From the NCBI RefSeq assembly GCF_006539725.1, contig NZ_BJNO01000004.1, positions 248,001 to 312,000 on the forward strand: DNA of 64,000 nucleotides. Reading direction: 5' to 3'. Under the pieces are notes generated by a model. The model was given only the letters and a program-made list of their open reading frames with translations, had not been told where the DNA came from and made no database searches. Each line of letters opens with the position of its first letter. Within the stretch, counting starts at the first letter, position 1. The DNA comes from Klebsiella terrigena. GTDB lineage: Bacteria > Pseudomonadota > Gammaproteobacteria > Enterobacterales > Enterobacteriaceae. The position numbers were made by a program, and so were the translations under genes. This document shows positions 44,967-54,638 of this stretch, in pieces.

Positions 44967-45033
44967 TCCCTCCCCGATAGCGCTCCTGCTATGCTTAAAG
45001 GAATTCCATTAAGCAAAGAGCAGGAGCGCAGCT

Positions 45034-46008
45034 ATGCAATATATCACCCCAGAAGCGACCGACCTCCGGGTTTCCCGACTTTGCCTTGGCTGCATGACCT
45101 TCGGCGAGCCGGATCGGGGCAAACACGCCTGGACGCTACCGGAAGAGAGCAGCCGCCCGCTGATTCAGCGCGCTCTGGAAGGCGGCATCAACTTTTTTGA
45201 TACCGCCAACAGCTACTCCGAAGGCAGCAGCGAAGAGATCGTTGGCCGCGCCCTGCGCGACTTTGCCCGCCGCGACGAAGTGGTGGTCGCCACCAAGGTT
45301 TACCACCAGGTGGGCGATCTGCCGGAAGGCCTCTCCCGGGCGCAAATCCTGCGCTCTATCGACGACAGCCTGCGGCGCCTGGGAATGGAGTATGTTGACC
45401 TGCTGCAAATCCACCGCTGGGATTACACCACGCCGATCGAAGAGACCCTCGAAGCGTTGAACGAGGTGGTTAAGGCGGGTAAGGCGCGCTATATCGGTGC
45501 TTCGTCGATGCATGCCCGCCAGTTTGCCCAGGCCCTGGAGCTGCAGGAGCGTCACGGCTGGGCACGCTTCGTCACCATGCAGGATCATTACAACCTGATA
45601 TACCGCGAAGAAGAGAACGAGATGCTGCCGCTGTGCAACCGCGCAGGGGTCTCGGTCATCCCCTGGAGCCCGCTGGCGCGCGGCCGTCTCACCCGGCCGT
45701 GGGGAGAAACCACCGCGCGGCTGGTCTCCGATGAGTTTGGCCAGTCGCTGTATAGCGCCAGCGATAGCAACGATGAGCTGATCGCGGCGAATCTCGCGGA
45801 AGTGGCGGAGGAGTTGGGCGTCGGACGGGCGCAGGTGGCGCTGGCGTGGCTGCTAAGCAAGCCCGGCGTGGCCGCGCCGATTATCGGCGCCTCGCGTCAG
45901 GATCAGCTGGATGAGCTGCTGAACGCCGTCGATTTAACGCTGACGCCGGAGCAGGTAGAAAAGCTGGAAGCCCCGTACAGGCCGCATCCGGTGGTCGGAT
46001 TCAAATAG
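45034..46008 (+). CDS. yajO: YajO, aldo-keto reductase
   Basis: 324 residues, a TIM-barrel aldo-keto reductase. The catalytic tetrad is recognisable (D in FFDTANSYSEG with Y, K in VVATKV, H in LLQIHRWD). The NADPH motif is at GASRQDQLDELL. E. coli YajO has been linked to 1-deoxy-xylulose synthesis from ribulose-5-phosphate, which fits its position after dxs. CAGGAG precedes the ATG. Confidence 0.95.
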   Translation: MQYITPEATDLRVSRLCLGCMTFGEPDRGKHAWTLPEESSRPLIQRALEGGINFFDTANSYSEGSSEEIVGRALRDFARRDEVVVATKVYHQVGDLPEGLSRAQILRSIDDSLRRLGMEYVDLLQIHRWDYTTPIEETLEALNEVVKAGKARYIGASSMHARQFAQALELQERHGWARFVTMQDHYNLIYREEENEMLPLCNRAGVSVIPWSPLARGRLTRPWGETTARLVSDEFGQSLYSASDSNDELIAANLAEVAEELGVGRAQVALAWLLSKPGVAAPIIGASRQDQLDELLNAVDLTLTPEQVEKLEAPYRPHPVVGFK

Positions 46009-46030
46009 CCCGCCGACGGCGTTAAGCCGC

Positions 46031-46060
46031 AACCCCGGCAGACAGCGCGCCGCCGGGGTT
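46031..46060. terminator. Hairpin between convergent yajO and pgpA
   Basis: AACCCCGGC/GCCGGGGTT with a 12-base loop lies midway between the two stop codons. No long T-run; probably a shared 3' end. Confidence 0.6.
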
Positions 46061-46066
46061 CTGCCG

Positions 46067-46573
46067 TCAGATAAGGCCGATCGGCCAGTGGTGGCCTATG
46101 GCGTAGAGCACACCCGCCGAAATCACGCCGGCGACGATATCATCGACCATGATCCCCATTCCGCCGTGAATATTACGGTCGAACCAGCGAATCGGCCACG
46201 GCTTCCACATATCGAAAATGCGGAAAATGACGAAGCCGGCGGCCACCCACTGCCAGTCGAGAGTCGGCAGCGCCATCAGGGTTATCCACATCCCGACAAA
46301 CTCATCCCAGACGATGCTGCCGTGATCGTGAGTGCCCATATCTTTCGCCGTGCGGTGGCAGATATAGACCCCGATACAGATGCTCATCATCACCACCAGC
46401 GAATAGATCTGCCAGGGCAAAAACGTCATCAGGTACCAAAACGGAATCGACGCCAGCGACCCCATGGTTCCGGGAACGATGGGGCTTAGCCCGCTACCGA
46501 AGCCGGTCGCCAGCAGATGCCAGGGGTTAAGCAGATTCAGCCGACTTTTTGCACTATCTTTACTGCGCACCAA
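46067..46573 (-). CDS. pgpA: PgpA, phosphatidylglycerophosphatase A (non-ATG start)
   Basis: 168 residues from the best start, against 172 in E. coli. An inner-membrane enzyme with the conserved segments [29 protein letters not shown] and [13 protein letters not shown] holding the metal-binding acids. It removes phosphate from PGP to give phosphatidylglycerol. No ATG is available: the E. coli ATG aligns with ACG here, so translation probably begins at TTG 46573 or GTG 46570 (or ATT 46579), behind AAAGGGG. It overlaps the end of thiL by 14 bases. Confidence 0.9.
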   Translation of the reverse strand: MVRSKDSAKSRLNLLNPWHLLATGFGSGLSPIVPGTMGSLASIPFWYLMTFLPWQIYSLVVMMSICIGVYICHRTAKDMGTHDHGSIVWDEFVGMWITLMALPTLDWQWVAAGFVIFRIFDMWKPWPIRWFDRNIHGGMGIMVDDIVAGVISAGVLYAIGHHWPIGLI

Positions 46574-47537
46574 AATGATCGTACCCCTTTAAATCAAGCT
46601 TCACCGCCTTACCTCCCTGCAAAAACTGCAGGCCGTCGGCTTCGGCGCAAACCTGCCCGATGCAGGTAAATCGCGCCCCGAGTTGGCCGATTGCCACGTC
46701 GAGCGCGCCGCGATTGAGCTCCGGTACGGTAAAGCACAGCTCATAATCTTCGCCGCCGGCAAGCGCCCAGCGCAGGGCCGTCTCCGGCTCAACCTGACGC
46801 TGCATCGCCTCGGATAGCGGCATCGCGTCAAGATCGATGCGCGCCCCGCAGCCGCTGGCTTTGAGGATATGGCCCAGATCGGAGACCAGGCCGTCGGAGA
46901 GGTCGATAGCCGAGCTCGCCAGATCGCGCAGCGCCTGGCCCTGCAGCACGCGCGGCATCGGGCGCAGATGGCGCGCCAGCAGATAGTCGGCGTCAGCGGC
47001 GTCACCCACCGCCAGCCGCTCCTGCAGTATTGCCAGCCCCGCGGCGCTGTCGCCGGGCGTACCGGTCACGTAAATCCAGTCGCCGGGCTTCGCCCCGGAG
47101 CGCTTCAGGGCGCGTCCCGGCGGCACAAAGCCGTGGATACCCAGCGTCATCGACAGCGGACCGCGGGTGGTATCACCGCCGATCAGCTGCATGTCGTAAT
47201 AGTTGAGCAGCATAAACAGGCTATCGCTGAAGGACTCCAGCCACGCCTCGTCCACCTCCGGCAGCGTCAGCGCCAGCGTTAGCCACGCCGGCTCCGCGCC
47301 CATCGCCGCGAGGTCGCTCAGATTAACGGCCAGCGCTTTATAGGCCAGATCGGCAGGATCGATATCAGGTAAGAAATGGTTGCCCGCCACCAGGGTGTCG
47401 GTGCTGATTGCCAGCGTTTTTTTCTCGGGAATGTTCAGGAGTGCGCAGTCGTCGCCAATGCCGGTTTCCACATCGAGACGCATGCTTTTTACGCGATCAA
47501 AATAACGGGCAATCAGGGAGAATTCGCCGCATGCCAT
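46560..47537 (-). CDS. thiL: ThiL, thiamine-monophosphate kinase
   Basis: 325 residues, PurM-like ATP-binding fold. Conserved acids are seen in [28 protein letters not shown] and SAIDLSDGL. It phosphorylates thiamine phosphate to the active cofactor thiamine diphosphate, which Dxs uses. It lies 97 bases after nusB, with a terminator-like hairpin between them, and overlaps pgpA. Confidence 0.97.
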   Translation of the reverse strand: MACGEFSLIARYFDRVKSMRLDVETGIGDDCALLNIPEKKTLAISTDTLVAGNHFLPDIDPADLAYKALAVNLSDLAAMGAEPAWLTLALTLPEVDEAWLESFSDSLFMLLNYYDMQLIGGDTTRGPLSMTLGIHGFVPPGRALKRSGAKPGDWIYVTGTPGDSAAGLAILQERLAVGDAADADYLLARHLRPMPRVLQGQALRDLASSAIDLSDGLVSDLGHILKASGCGARIDLDAMPLSEAMQRQVEPETALRWALAGGEDYELCFTVPELNRGALDVAIGQLGARFTCIGQVCAEADGLQFLQGGKAVKLDLKGYDHFGAQ

Positions 47538-47560
47538 ACGTTATGCCTCAGCAAAAGAAA

Positions 47561-47588
47561 AAAATGAGAGCCTACCGAAATAGGCTCT
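47561..47588 (-). terminator. Terminator-like hairpin between nusB and thiL
   Basis: AGAGCCTA/TAGGCTCT with a 6-base loop, followed on the minus strand by CATTTTTTTC. It should end or attenuate transcription coming from nusB, so thiL-pgpA may be expressed at a lower level than the rib genes. Confidence 0.75.
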
Positions 47589-47634
47589 AAGGCCGGGTTC
47601 ACGAGGATGAGTCCTGCAAAGCCCGACCTGGAGT

Positions 47635-48054
47635 TTACTTTTTGTTGGGACGAATTGCCGGAGCTGCTTTATCCAGCACGCCGTTGACAAACTTATGACT
47701 ATCTTCAGCGCCGAAGGTTTTCGCCAGCTCAATGGCTTCATTGATGGCGACTTTGTACGGCACATCGTCACGTTTTGACAGTTCGAACAGCGCGATACGC
47801 AGTACCGCCTTCTCAACCTGGCCCAGCTCTTCAAGCAGGCGGGACAGGTACGGCTTCATCAGGCCGTCGAGGTATGCGCTGTTAGTCGCCACTCCGGACA
47901 GCAGTTCGCGAAAATACGGAACGTCGACATCTTTAACGTCCTGTTCCGCCAGGAACTGGTATTCAACATCAGAGATGTCGTTTTTCGACAACTGCCAGGA
48001 GTAAAGCGCCTGGACAGCACACTCACGGGCGCGGCGACGAGCAGCAGGTTTCAC
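47635..48054 (-). CDS. nusB: NusB, transcription antitermination factor
   Basis: 139 residues, all-helical NusB fold with the Arg-rich N-terminus ([18 protein letters not shown]) that binds boxA RNA with NusE (S10). Needed for rRNA antitermination. It starts 22 bases after ribE in the conserved nrdR-ribD-ribE-nusB order. Confidence 0.98.
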   Translation of the reverse strand: MKPAARRRARECAVQALYSWQLSKNDISDVEYQFLAEQDVKDVDVPYFRELLSGVATNSAYLDGLMKPYLSRLLEELGQVEKAVLRIALFELSKRDDVPYKVAINEAIELAKTFGAEDSHKFVNGVLDKAAPAIRPNKK

Positions 48055-48076
48055 GGAATTCCCCTTACAAAAAAAT

Positions 48077-48547
48077 TCAGGCCTTAATGGCTTTCAATAC
48101 GTTAATCATTTCCAGCGCGGTCAGCGCAGCTTCTGCGCCCTTGTTACCGGCTTTGGTGCCAGCGCGTTCGATGGCTTGCTCAATGCTTTCGGTGGTCAGA
48201 ACACCAAAGGCTACCGGAACCTCGCTTTCCTGGGCGACGTGCGCCAGGCCATTGCTTGCTCCGCCAGCCACATATTCAAAGTGCGCGGTACCGCCACGGA
48301 TCACCGTACCCAGCGCAATTATCGCGTCATATTTACCGGTTTTTGCCAGTGCGCCAGCCGCCAGCGGCAGCTCATACGCGCCTGGAACCCAAACAACGGT
48401 AATATTGTCATCTTTTACCTGACCGATGCGCTTCAGGGCGTCGATAGCACCTTCCAGCAGGCTGTCATTGATAAAGTTGTTGAAACGCGCAATGGTGATG
48501 GCGACGCGAGCGTCCGGGGTAGCAACGTTAGCTTCAATAATGTTCAT
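48077..48547 (-). CDS. ribE: RibE (RibH), 6,7-dimethyl-8-ribityllumazine synthase
   Basis: 156 residues. Substrate-binding segments [36 protein letters not shown] (with the catalytic His) and [12 protein letters not shown] are intact. It condenses the RibD product with dihydroxybutanone phosphate to lumazine, the last intermediate before riboflavin. A 197-base gap separates it from ribD; no gene or clear signal is seen there. Confidence 0.98.
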   Translation of the reverse strand: MNIIEANVATPDARVAITIARFNNFINDSLLEGAIDALKRIGQVKDDNITVVWVPGAYELPLAAGALAKTGKYDAIIALGTVIRGGTAHFEYVAGGASNGLAHVAQESEVPVAFGVLTTESIEQAIERAGTKAGNKGAEAALTALEMINVLKAIKA

Positions 48548-48744
48548 ACTCTTCCTTCGGGTTCATTTGGCCCCGCAAGGGGGGCGGATTCTACCATAAT
48601 ATTTTATACACTTCATCCTGCAAACTGCTCTGACGTGAGCGGCGGCTGACCCAGCCTCTCTTCAGGCTGCGTCCCTCGCTGACCGTCTCGTCGCATTCTG
48701 CATAATCAGGCGTACCGGCGCGGTTTCCCCGTCTGGCAGGGCGA

Positions 48745-49848
48745 TCATGCGCTGACTAAATGCAGGCAAACGTCCGGGCCTACATGACGTATCTCGTTGA
48801 ATTTGAAATGGGGAGCATCGGCCAGCTTCTCAAGCCCCGGCAGTACGCAGAGTCCGCGCGCGTCGCTTCCTAACAGTTTAGGCGCAATGTAGACGATAAG
48901 CTCGTCCACCAGCCCCGCCTGCAGCAGCGCGCCGGCCAGAGTAGGACCGGCCTCCACCCAGATACTGTTAACCTGCTGCTTGCCCAGCTGCATCATCAGC
49001 ACCACCAGATCGAGATGGCCTTTATGCTCTGGGACCTGGAGAGTGCGCACGTTCTCAGGCCACTCGCGGGAGTCCTGACGGGTGCGGGCAAACAGCGTTT
49101 CTCCCGCCTGCTGCACGATGCGGTGCTGCGGCGTCACGCGGTTTTGGCTGTCGATGACAATACGCAGCGGCTGGCGCAGATTCTCCTGCGGATAGCGTGC
49201 CTGAATATCAGGGCTGAGCTCGTCCCAGCGCACGGTCAGCGCCGGATCGTCCGCGAGGACGGTGGCGCTGCTGGTGAGGATCGCGTGGCTTTGCGCGCGC
49301 AGGCGCTGCACGTCGCGTCGCGCCTGCGGGGAGGTGATCCACTGGCTTTCGCCGCTGGCCATTGCCGTGCGGCCGTCAAGCGAGGCGCCCATTTTTAGCT
49401 GAATATAGGGAAAGCCGGTGCGCATTCGCTTCAGGAAGCCCTTATTCAGCGCTTCGGCCTCGCCCATCATCAGGCCGTGGCTGACGTCGATACCTTCCTG
49501 CTGCAGGCGATACAGACCGCGCCCGGCGACCTGTGGGTTGGGGTCCTGCATCGCGGCCACCACCCGCACAACGCCTGCGGCAATCAGCGCATCGCAGCAC
49601 GGCGGCGTGCGTCCGTGATGGCTGCAGGGCTCCAGGGTGACGTAGGCGGTGGCACCTTTGGCCTTTTCACCGGCCATGCGCAGCGCGTGCACTTCGGCAT
49701 GCGGCTCGCCGGCGCGGTAGTGGAAACCTTCGCCAACAATTTCGCCGTCTTTAACAATGACGCAGCCGACGTTCGGGTTTGGGTGGGTGGTGAAGCGACC
49801 GCGCGCGGCGAGCCTGAGCGCGCGTGCCATGTATATTTCGTCATGCAT
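48745..49848 (-). CDS. ribD: RibD, riboflavin deaminase/reductase
   Basis: 367 residues. The N-terminal deaminase (1-about 145) has zinc ligands H50 in PHAEVHAL and the cysteines of EPCSHHGRTPPC, with E52 as proton shuttle. The C-terminal domain is the NADPH-dependent reductase (GASLDGRTAM, then VEAGPTLAGALL). It carries out two steps of riboflavin synthesis from the GTP-derived pyrimidine. Its start is 3 bases after the nrdR stop, indicating an operon. Confidence 0.97.
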   Translation of the reverse strand: MHDEIYMARALRLAARGRFTTHPNPNVGCVIVKDGEIVGEGFHYRAGEPHAEVHALRMAGEKAKGATAYVTLEPCSHHGRTPPCCDALIAAGVVRVVAAMQDPNPQVAGRGLYRLQQEGIDVSHGLMMGEAEALNKGFLKRMRTGFPYIQLKMGASLDGRTAMASGESQWITSPQARRDVQRLRAQSHAILTSSATVLADDPALTVRWDELSPDIQARYPQENLRQPLRIVIDSQNRVTPQHRIVQQAGETLFARTRQDSREWPENVRTLQVPEHKGHLDLVVLMMQLGKQQVNSIWVEAGPTLAGALLQAGLVDELIVYIAPKLLGSDARGLCVLPGLEKLADAPHFKFNEIRHVGPDVCLHLVSA

Positions 49849-49851
49849 GGC

Positions 49852-50337
<486 letters not shown>

Positions 50338-50449
50338 TTACCGCGAAGTGACCCGACTACAAAGAAAGAGCTTTTGAGACAAAGGATCTATAGTGCGCTT
50401 ATGCAAACGATCTACCATTAAGCATCCCTCTGTTAACGGAATCCCGACC

Positions 50450-50992
50450 ATGACAAGACGTTATTTGCAGCTGGCGATTGTGGGTAGCCTTTTTACGCTC
50501 AGCGCCTGCGCTCAACAAAGCGAAGTTCGCCAGATGAATCAGAGCGTGAGCACGTTGAGCAAGGAGATGACCCAGCTCAATCAGCAAACGGTGAAAATTA
50601 CCCAGCAAAACGCCCTTAACGCGAAGTCCAGCAGCGGCGTTTACCTGCTGCCCGGCGCGAAAACCCCGGCACGGCTGAACAGCCAGATAGGCACCCTGCG
50701 GATGTCGCTGCGCGATATCGTTCCCGACGGCGACGGCACCCGCCTGACGCTGCGTATTCAGGGCGAATCAAACGATCCGCTGCCGGCATTTAGCGCAACC
50801 GTGGCTTCCGGGCAGATCAGCGGTACCACCGAGAGCTACCGGGAAGTCAACGTCCGCGACCAGCTGATTAGCGCTCCCGCCAGCATTCTGGCACCGAGCG
50901 ACGTCGATATTCCGCTACGCCTCAGCGGCGTCACGCCGGAACAGTTAGGCTTCGTACGCATCCACGATATTCAGCCCGCAGACGCGCAGTAA
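50450..50992 (+). CDS. yajI: YajI, putative lipoprotein
   Basis: 180 residues. Lipoprotein signal peptide ending LSAC with the lipidated cysteine at C20, followed by a short coiled-coil-like region (SEVRQMNQSVSTLSKEMTQL) and a beta-rich domain of unknown function. The frame opens at 50393; the signal-peptide ATG at 50450 is chosen. Diverges from nrdR; a hairpin follows (51002-51027). Confidence 0.9.
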   Translation: MTRRYLQLAIVGSLFTLSACAQQSEVRQMNQSVSTLSKEMTQLNQQTVKITQQNALNAKSSSGVYLLPGAKTPARLNSQIGTLRMSLRDIVPDGDGTRLTLRIQGESNDPLPAFSATVASGQISGTTESYREVNVRDQLISAPASILAPSDVDIPLRLSGVTPEQLGFVRIHDIQPADAQ

Positions 50993-51001
50993 ACCGCTTC
51001 C

Positions 51002-51027
51002 ACCGGGTGTTTCTGACGCCCGGTTTT
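51002..51027 (+). terminator. Rho-independent terminator of yajI
   Basis: ACCGGG/CCCGGT stem with additional inner pairing, followed by a four-T run (TTTT), about 10 bases past the yajI stop. Confidence 0.7.
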
Positions 51028-51130
51028 CCCCGCCTAAAATCCACTTACAACTTTTCACAACAGTTCAGTAAAAATGGGTCTCACTGATGAATTTCAGTGG
51101 CATTCTGTCAAGAAATGCATAGAATCGTGA

Positions 51131-51146
51131 ACGCAATCGATTACGT
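51131..51146. promoter_or_regulatory. PurR/LacI-family operator-like palindrome upstream of tsx
   Basis: ACGCAATCGATTACGT matches the PurR consensus ACGCAAACGTTTGCGT at 13 of 16 positions. It lies about 75 bases before the inferred tsx transcription start. Binding by PurR or another LacI-family member such as CytR is inferred. Confidence 0.5.
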
Positions 51147-51158
51147 ATGTTTCCGATC

Positions 51159-51200
51159 TGTGAAACAACACGTATTTTTGTGAGCAATGATTTCTATAAT
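51159..51200 (+). promoter_or_regulatory. tsx promoter with CRP-like site
   Basis: TATAAT at 51195-51200 gives a start near 51207. A TGTGA half-site at 51159-51163 heads a 16-bp CRP-like element centred about -40.5, the class II position. The -35 is poor, as expected for a CRP-dependent promoter. A second TGTGA begins at 51179. E. coli tsx is CRP/CytR-controlled. Confidence 0.55.
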
Positions 51201-51285
51201 AGACGCCACAGAAATACGAAATATTTAGAAACGCTTCGGCAACTTTCTTCACGCCTTTTGGCTCAATTTAAACAGTGGCATCATT

Positions 51286-52170
51286 ATGAAAAAAACATTA
51301 CTGGCAGCAAGCGCCGTTGTGGCGCTCTCCGCATCTTTCACTGCCGGCGCGGCAGAAAACGACAAACCGCAGTACCTGTCTGATTGGTGGCACCAGAGTG
51401 TAAACGTGGTGGGTAGCTACCACACCCGTTTTGGGCCACAAATCCGTAACGATACCTACCTGGAATACGAAGCGTTTGCCAAGAAAGACTGGTTTGATTT
51501 CTATGGTTACATGGATGCACCGGTATTCTTCGGCGGTAACAGCACGGCCAAGGGTATCTGGAACCACGGTTCCCCGCTGTTTATGGAAATTGAGCCGCGT
51601 TTCTCTATCGATAAGCTGACCAATACCGACCTGAGCTTCGGTCCGTTTAAAGAGTGGTATTTCGCTAACAACTACATCTACGACATGGGCCGCAACGCCT
51701 CCGGTCGTCAGAGCACCTGGTATATGGGTCTCGGTACCGACATCGATACCGGCCTGCCGATGAGCCTCTCCCTGAACGTCTATGCAAAATACCAGTGGCA
51801 GAACTACGGCGCATCCAACGAAAACGAGTGGGATGGCTACCGCTTCAAGGTGAAATACTTTGTTCCGCTGACCGACCTGTGGGGCGGCTCGCTGAGCTAC
51901 ATCGGCTTCACCAACTTTGACTGGGGCTCCGATCTGGGCGATGACAACTTCTACGACCAGAACGGCAAACACGCGCGCACCAGCAACTCCATCGCTTCCA
52001 GCCACATCCTGGCGCTGAACTACGCGCACTGGCACTACTCGGTAGTGGCTCGTTACTTCCATAACGGCGGTCAGTGGGCTAACGACGCGAAGCTGAACTT
52101 CGGTGACGGCGACTTCAACGTTCGCTCTACCGGCTGGGGTGGTTACTTCGTGGTGGGTTACAACTTCTAA
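51286..52170 (+). CDS. tsx: Tsx, nucleoside-specific outer-membrane channel
   Basis: 294 residues. Signal peptide of 22 residues (cleavage predicted before AENDKPQ) and a 12-stranded beta-barrel ending in the aromatic GYNF. It admits nucleosides and deoxynucleosides and is a phage T6/colicin K receptor in E. coli. Surface-loop segments differ most from E. coli (for example around [14 protein letters not shown]), as expected from phage selection. Confidence 0.98.
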   Translation: MKKTLLAASAVVALSASFTAGAAENDKPQYLSDWWHQSVNVVGSYHTRFGPQIRNDTYLEYEAFAKKDWFDFYGYMDAPVFFGGNSTAKGIWNHGSPLFMEIEPRFSIDKLTNTDLSFGPFKEWYFANNYIYDMGRNASGRQSTWYMGLGTDIDTGLPMSLSLNVYAKYQWQNYGASNENEWDGYRFKVKYFVPLTDLWGGSLSYIGFTNFDWGSDLGDDNFYDQNGKHARTSNSIASSHILALNYAHWHYSVVARYFHNGGQWANDAKLNFGDGDFNVRSTGWGGYFVVGYNF

Positions 52171-52183
52171 TCCTGCCTGATGG

Positions 52184-52205
52184 TCCCCGGCCTCTGCGCC
52201 GGGGA
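52184..52205 (+). terminator. Hairpin after tsx
   Basis: TCCCCGGC/GCCGGGGA perfect 8-bp stem, 14 bases past the tsx stop. No T-run; it lies between the convergent tsx and the YafY-type regulator. Confidence 0.55.
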
Positions 52206-52221
52206 TATCGATTGACCCGCA

Positions 52222-52917
52222 TTATGACTCACGATCTTCGCACCTCACCTTCCGCAGAAAATCACTCAATGAACGGTCGGCCCGCTCGCTGAAAAGACGC
52301 CCGGTAGCCGCCACTTCCAGGCAGCGGTCGAGACGAAAGCAGCGGTAATCATCGCGCAGCTCGCACCAGCTCACCAGCAGCCAGCGCTCGCCCCAGAAAA
52401 AGAGTCCCAGCGGCAGCACTTCACGCTGCGACACCTTTCCTGCTTCATCGCGATAGTGCAGCGCCAGCACCCGCTGACCGGAAACCGCCCGATGCACCAG
52501 ATCGAACTGCGTCTTGCTGTAGCCCTGAACGCCAAAGTCCGGCGCAAACAGCCGCGACTGCTCGGCCTTGCGCCGGCTCTCCTCAGGTAAAATCGCCAGC
52601 ACCTTTTCCTGAGCCGACTCCAGCGCCTGGGACAGCGATTCGCCGCCCCAGGTTTGCAGCAGCCGAATGGCGGCCACCAGCGCTTCCGACTCCTGGGTCG
52701 TCAGCATTAGCGGCGGCAAGCTGTAGCCGGCCAGCAGGCGATATCCGCTGCCGGCCTCCCCCTCCACCGGCACGCCGGAGAGCGACAAATCGCGGATATC
52801 CCGGTAGATGGTGCGCTCCGATACGCCGAGCCGCTCCGCCAGCAGTCCGGCGGTGGTCAGCCTTCTCCCCCGCAGGATCTGCACGATTTGAAAAAGGCGG
52901 TCGGCGCGTCGGCTCAT
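52222..52917 (-). CDS. YafY-type HTH/WYL-domain transcriptional regulator
   Basis: 231 residues. DeoR/HTH_11 type N-terminal helix-turn-helix (about 5-60: TTAGLLAERLGVSERTIYRD) and a WYL-type sensor domain (about 135-200: LALHYRDEAGKVSQREVLPL). This arrangement is typical of YafY relatives, which respond to small ligands or nucleic acids. It is 49 bases after a VOC protein on the same strand and probably co-transcribed; in this class the neighbour is often the regulated gene. The ligand is unknown. Confidence 0.82.
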   Translation of the reverse strand: MSRRADRLFQIVQILRGRRLTTAGLLAERLGVSERTIYRDIRDLSLSGVPVEGEAGSGYRLLAGYSLPPLMLTTQESEALVAAIRLLQTWGGESLSQALESAQEKVLAILPEESRRKAEQSRLFAPDFGVQGYSKTQFDLVHRAVSGQRVLALHYRDEAGKVSQREVLPLGLFFWGERWLLVSWCELRDDYRCFRLDRCLEVAATGRLFSERADRSLSDFLRKVRCEDRES

Positions 52918-52966
52918 TCTCTCTTCTCTTACTGTTTAGGGCCTGTCCCGCAGGCGTCATTGAGCA

Positions 52967-53344
52967 TTAACGGGACAGGTTCTTCGGTTGATGCAGGCCA
53001 ATCCGATTACCTTCGCTGTCAATAAACAGCGCGATGGTGCCAATATCCTTCGCCAGCTCAAGCGGGCCAAAGACGCAGCGCCCGCCGGCGGAGCTTACGC
53101 GGTCGAGCGTCGCGGCCAGATTGTCAGTATGCAGATAGATAATACATCCCTGATCGGCAGGTTTAACCCCGTCAAATTTTGCCAACGCGCCGCCGGGAGC
53201 CGGGTCCTGGTACGGGAACACGGCCATTTCAGCACAATCCATATTTTCCCGACGCAGCGTCACCTGCAGCACCGGCTCGTAAAACGCCACCGCACGATCC
53301 ATATCGGCGACCGGAATTTCAAACCAGTTAATTACGTTGTTCAT
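52967..53344 (-). CDS. VOC-superfamily (glyoxalase/bleomycin-resistance-like) protein
   Basis: 125 residues with the paired beta-alpha-beta-beta-beta modules of the vicinal oxygen chelate fold: INWFEIPVADMDRAVAFYEP at the start and IALFIDSEGNRIGLHQP at the end. Possible metal-binding residues are in the end segment (Glu and His), but the full ligand set is not clear. Ribosome site AGGAGG. Upstream of the YafY-type regulator, with which it replaces E. coli yajD between secF and tsx. Substrate unknown. Confidence 0.8.
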   Translation of the reverse strand: MNNVINWFEIPVADMDRAVAFYEPVLQVTLRRENMDCAEMAVFPYQDPAPGGALAKFDGVKPADQGCIIYLHTDNLAATLDRVSSAGGRCVFGPLELAKDIGTIALFIDSEGNRIGLHQPKNLSR

Positions 53345-53390
53345 ACATCCTCCTGTCCATTGTTTGGGTTCAGGAGAAGTCTACGGCAGG

Positions 53391-53414
53391 GCTACTGACA
53401 GCGTAGTGTCAGTA
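53391..53414. promoter_or_regulatory. Inverted repeat upstream of the VOC-YafY pair
   Basis: CTACTGACA and TGTCAGTAG form perfect 9-base arms separated by 6 bases. The position upstream of a regulator-containing pair suggests an autoregulatory operator; a hairpin in the leader RNA is the alternative. Confidence 0.5.
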
Positions 53415-53603
53415 GCGATTGGCTTCCCTGGCGGTTAACCCGCCTCTGCGCTACCCGAAGCCTGTACGGCTTTGCGCAGGCGTAGGGTCACGCCGTGCCG
53501 GAGGGTCGGTTGGGGAGTGCGAAGAGGGTTATGACGGCCACTGGCGTTACTCCATGTCATAGCATGCGGATAATGGAGAGTAGCCAAAACTGGCGACGCT
53601 GTA

Positions 53604-53634
53604 ATAAAAAAATCCCGGCCTTGCGACCGGGATT
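53604..53634 (-). terminator. Rho-independent terminator of the queA-tgt-yajC-secDF operon
   Basis: AATCCCGG/CCGGGATT stem, then seven T on the minus strand, 22 bases past the secF stop. Confidence 0.92.
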
Positions 53635-53656
53635 GCGTTATCAGAACGGGACTGCC

Positions 53657-54628
53657 TTACGGCAGAATTGACGGCTGATCCGCCCCTTCTTTCTCAACTT
53701 TCTGCTGCAGCATATGCTCGCGCTTCATGCCCAGCTTCAGCGCCAGCGCGGACGCCACGTAGATAGAAGAGGCCGTACCGATGGAGACACCGATCAGCAT
53801 CGTCAGCGAGAAGCCTTCGAGAACCGGACCGCCAAAGAGATACAGCATCAGGATCACCACTAACGTGGTCCCGGATGTGATCAAGGTACGGTGCAGCGTC
53901 TGGGTCAACGACACGTTGAAGATCTCGTACGGCGTACCGCGGCGGATCTTACGGAAGTTTTCACGAATACGGTCAGATACCACGATGCTGTCGTTCAGCG
54001 AGTAGCCGATAACCGACATCAGCGAGGCAACGATGGTCAGATCAATCTCGATATGGAACAGCGAGAGGATACCCATCGTAATGACCACATCGTGCGCCAG
54101 GGCGATGACAACCCCGGCAGCAAGACGCCATTCGAAACGGAAACCGACGTATACCAGGATACAGATCAGCGCCGCCAGCAGCGCCATCGCACCGCTTTGC
54201 GCAAGATCGGCCCCGACGCTCGGCCCCACGAACTCGATTCGTTTAACCGTCGCTTCCTGGCTGGTCGATTGGTTAATCACGCTCACGACCTTGCTGCCCA
54301 GCTCCTGGCTGACGTTGGTATCATGTACCGGCGGCATACGTACCATGATGTCGCGGCTGCTGCCGAAGTTCTGCAGCTGCGGCTCTTCAAAGCCCGCCTT
54401 CTGCAGCGCTTCGCGCATCTGGTCCAGATCGGCGGGTTTTTCGAGGGTAATTTCAATCACCGTACCGCCGGTGAAATCGAGACCCCAGTTAAAGCCACGC
54501 ACGCCCATCACGACAATGGCGGCAATCAGCAGAAAACCGGAAATGCCGAAAGCCCAGTAGTCCCAGCGCATAAAGTCATAGACTTTACGGCCGTGGTTCA
54601 ATTGTTCAACAGTATATTCCTGTGCCAC
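53657..54628 (-). CDS. secF: SecF, protein-export membrane protein
   Basis: 323 residues with six membrane helices and a periplasmic loop. The RND-like motif GLDFTGGT near the N-terminus and [20 protein letters not shown] in the fourth helix region are diagnostic. With SecD and YajC it uses proton motive force to assist late stages of Sec-dependent secretion. 10 bases after secD. Confidence 0.98.
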   Translation of the reverse strand: MAQEYTVEQLNHGRKVYDFMRWDYWAFGISGFLLIAAIVVMGVRGFNWGLDFTGGTVIEITLEKPADLDQMREALQKAGFEEPQLQNFGSSRDIMVRMPPVHDTNVSQELGSKVVSVINQSTSQEATVKRIEFVGPSVGADLAQSGAMALLAALICILVYVGFRFEWRLAAGVVIALAHDVVITMGILSLFHIEIDLTIVASLMSVIGYSLNDSIVVSDRIRENFRKIRRGTPYEIFNVSLTQTLHRTLITSGTTLVVILMLYLFGGPVLEGFSLTMLIGVSIGTASSIYVASALALKLGMKREHMLQQKVEKEGADQPSILP

Positions 54629-54638
54629 AACGCACTCC

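Larger units (their letters stand above)
53345..53656. other. 312-base gap between the VOC gene and secF
   Basis: Holds a perfect inverted repeat CTACTGACA/TGTCAGTAG at 53391-53414, about 50 bases before the VOC start codon, which is a candidate operator for the YafY-type regulator. It also contains the secF terminator. No gene is seen. Confidence 0.5.

Noticed and set aside
51147-51383. Small upstream gene overlapping the start of tsx
   Set aside because: The frame runs through the inferred tsx promoter and into the signal-peptide codons, with no ribosome site or family match.
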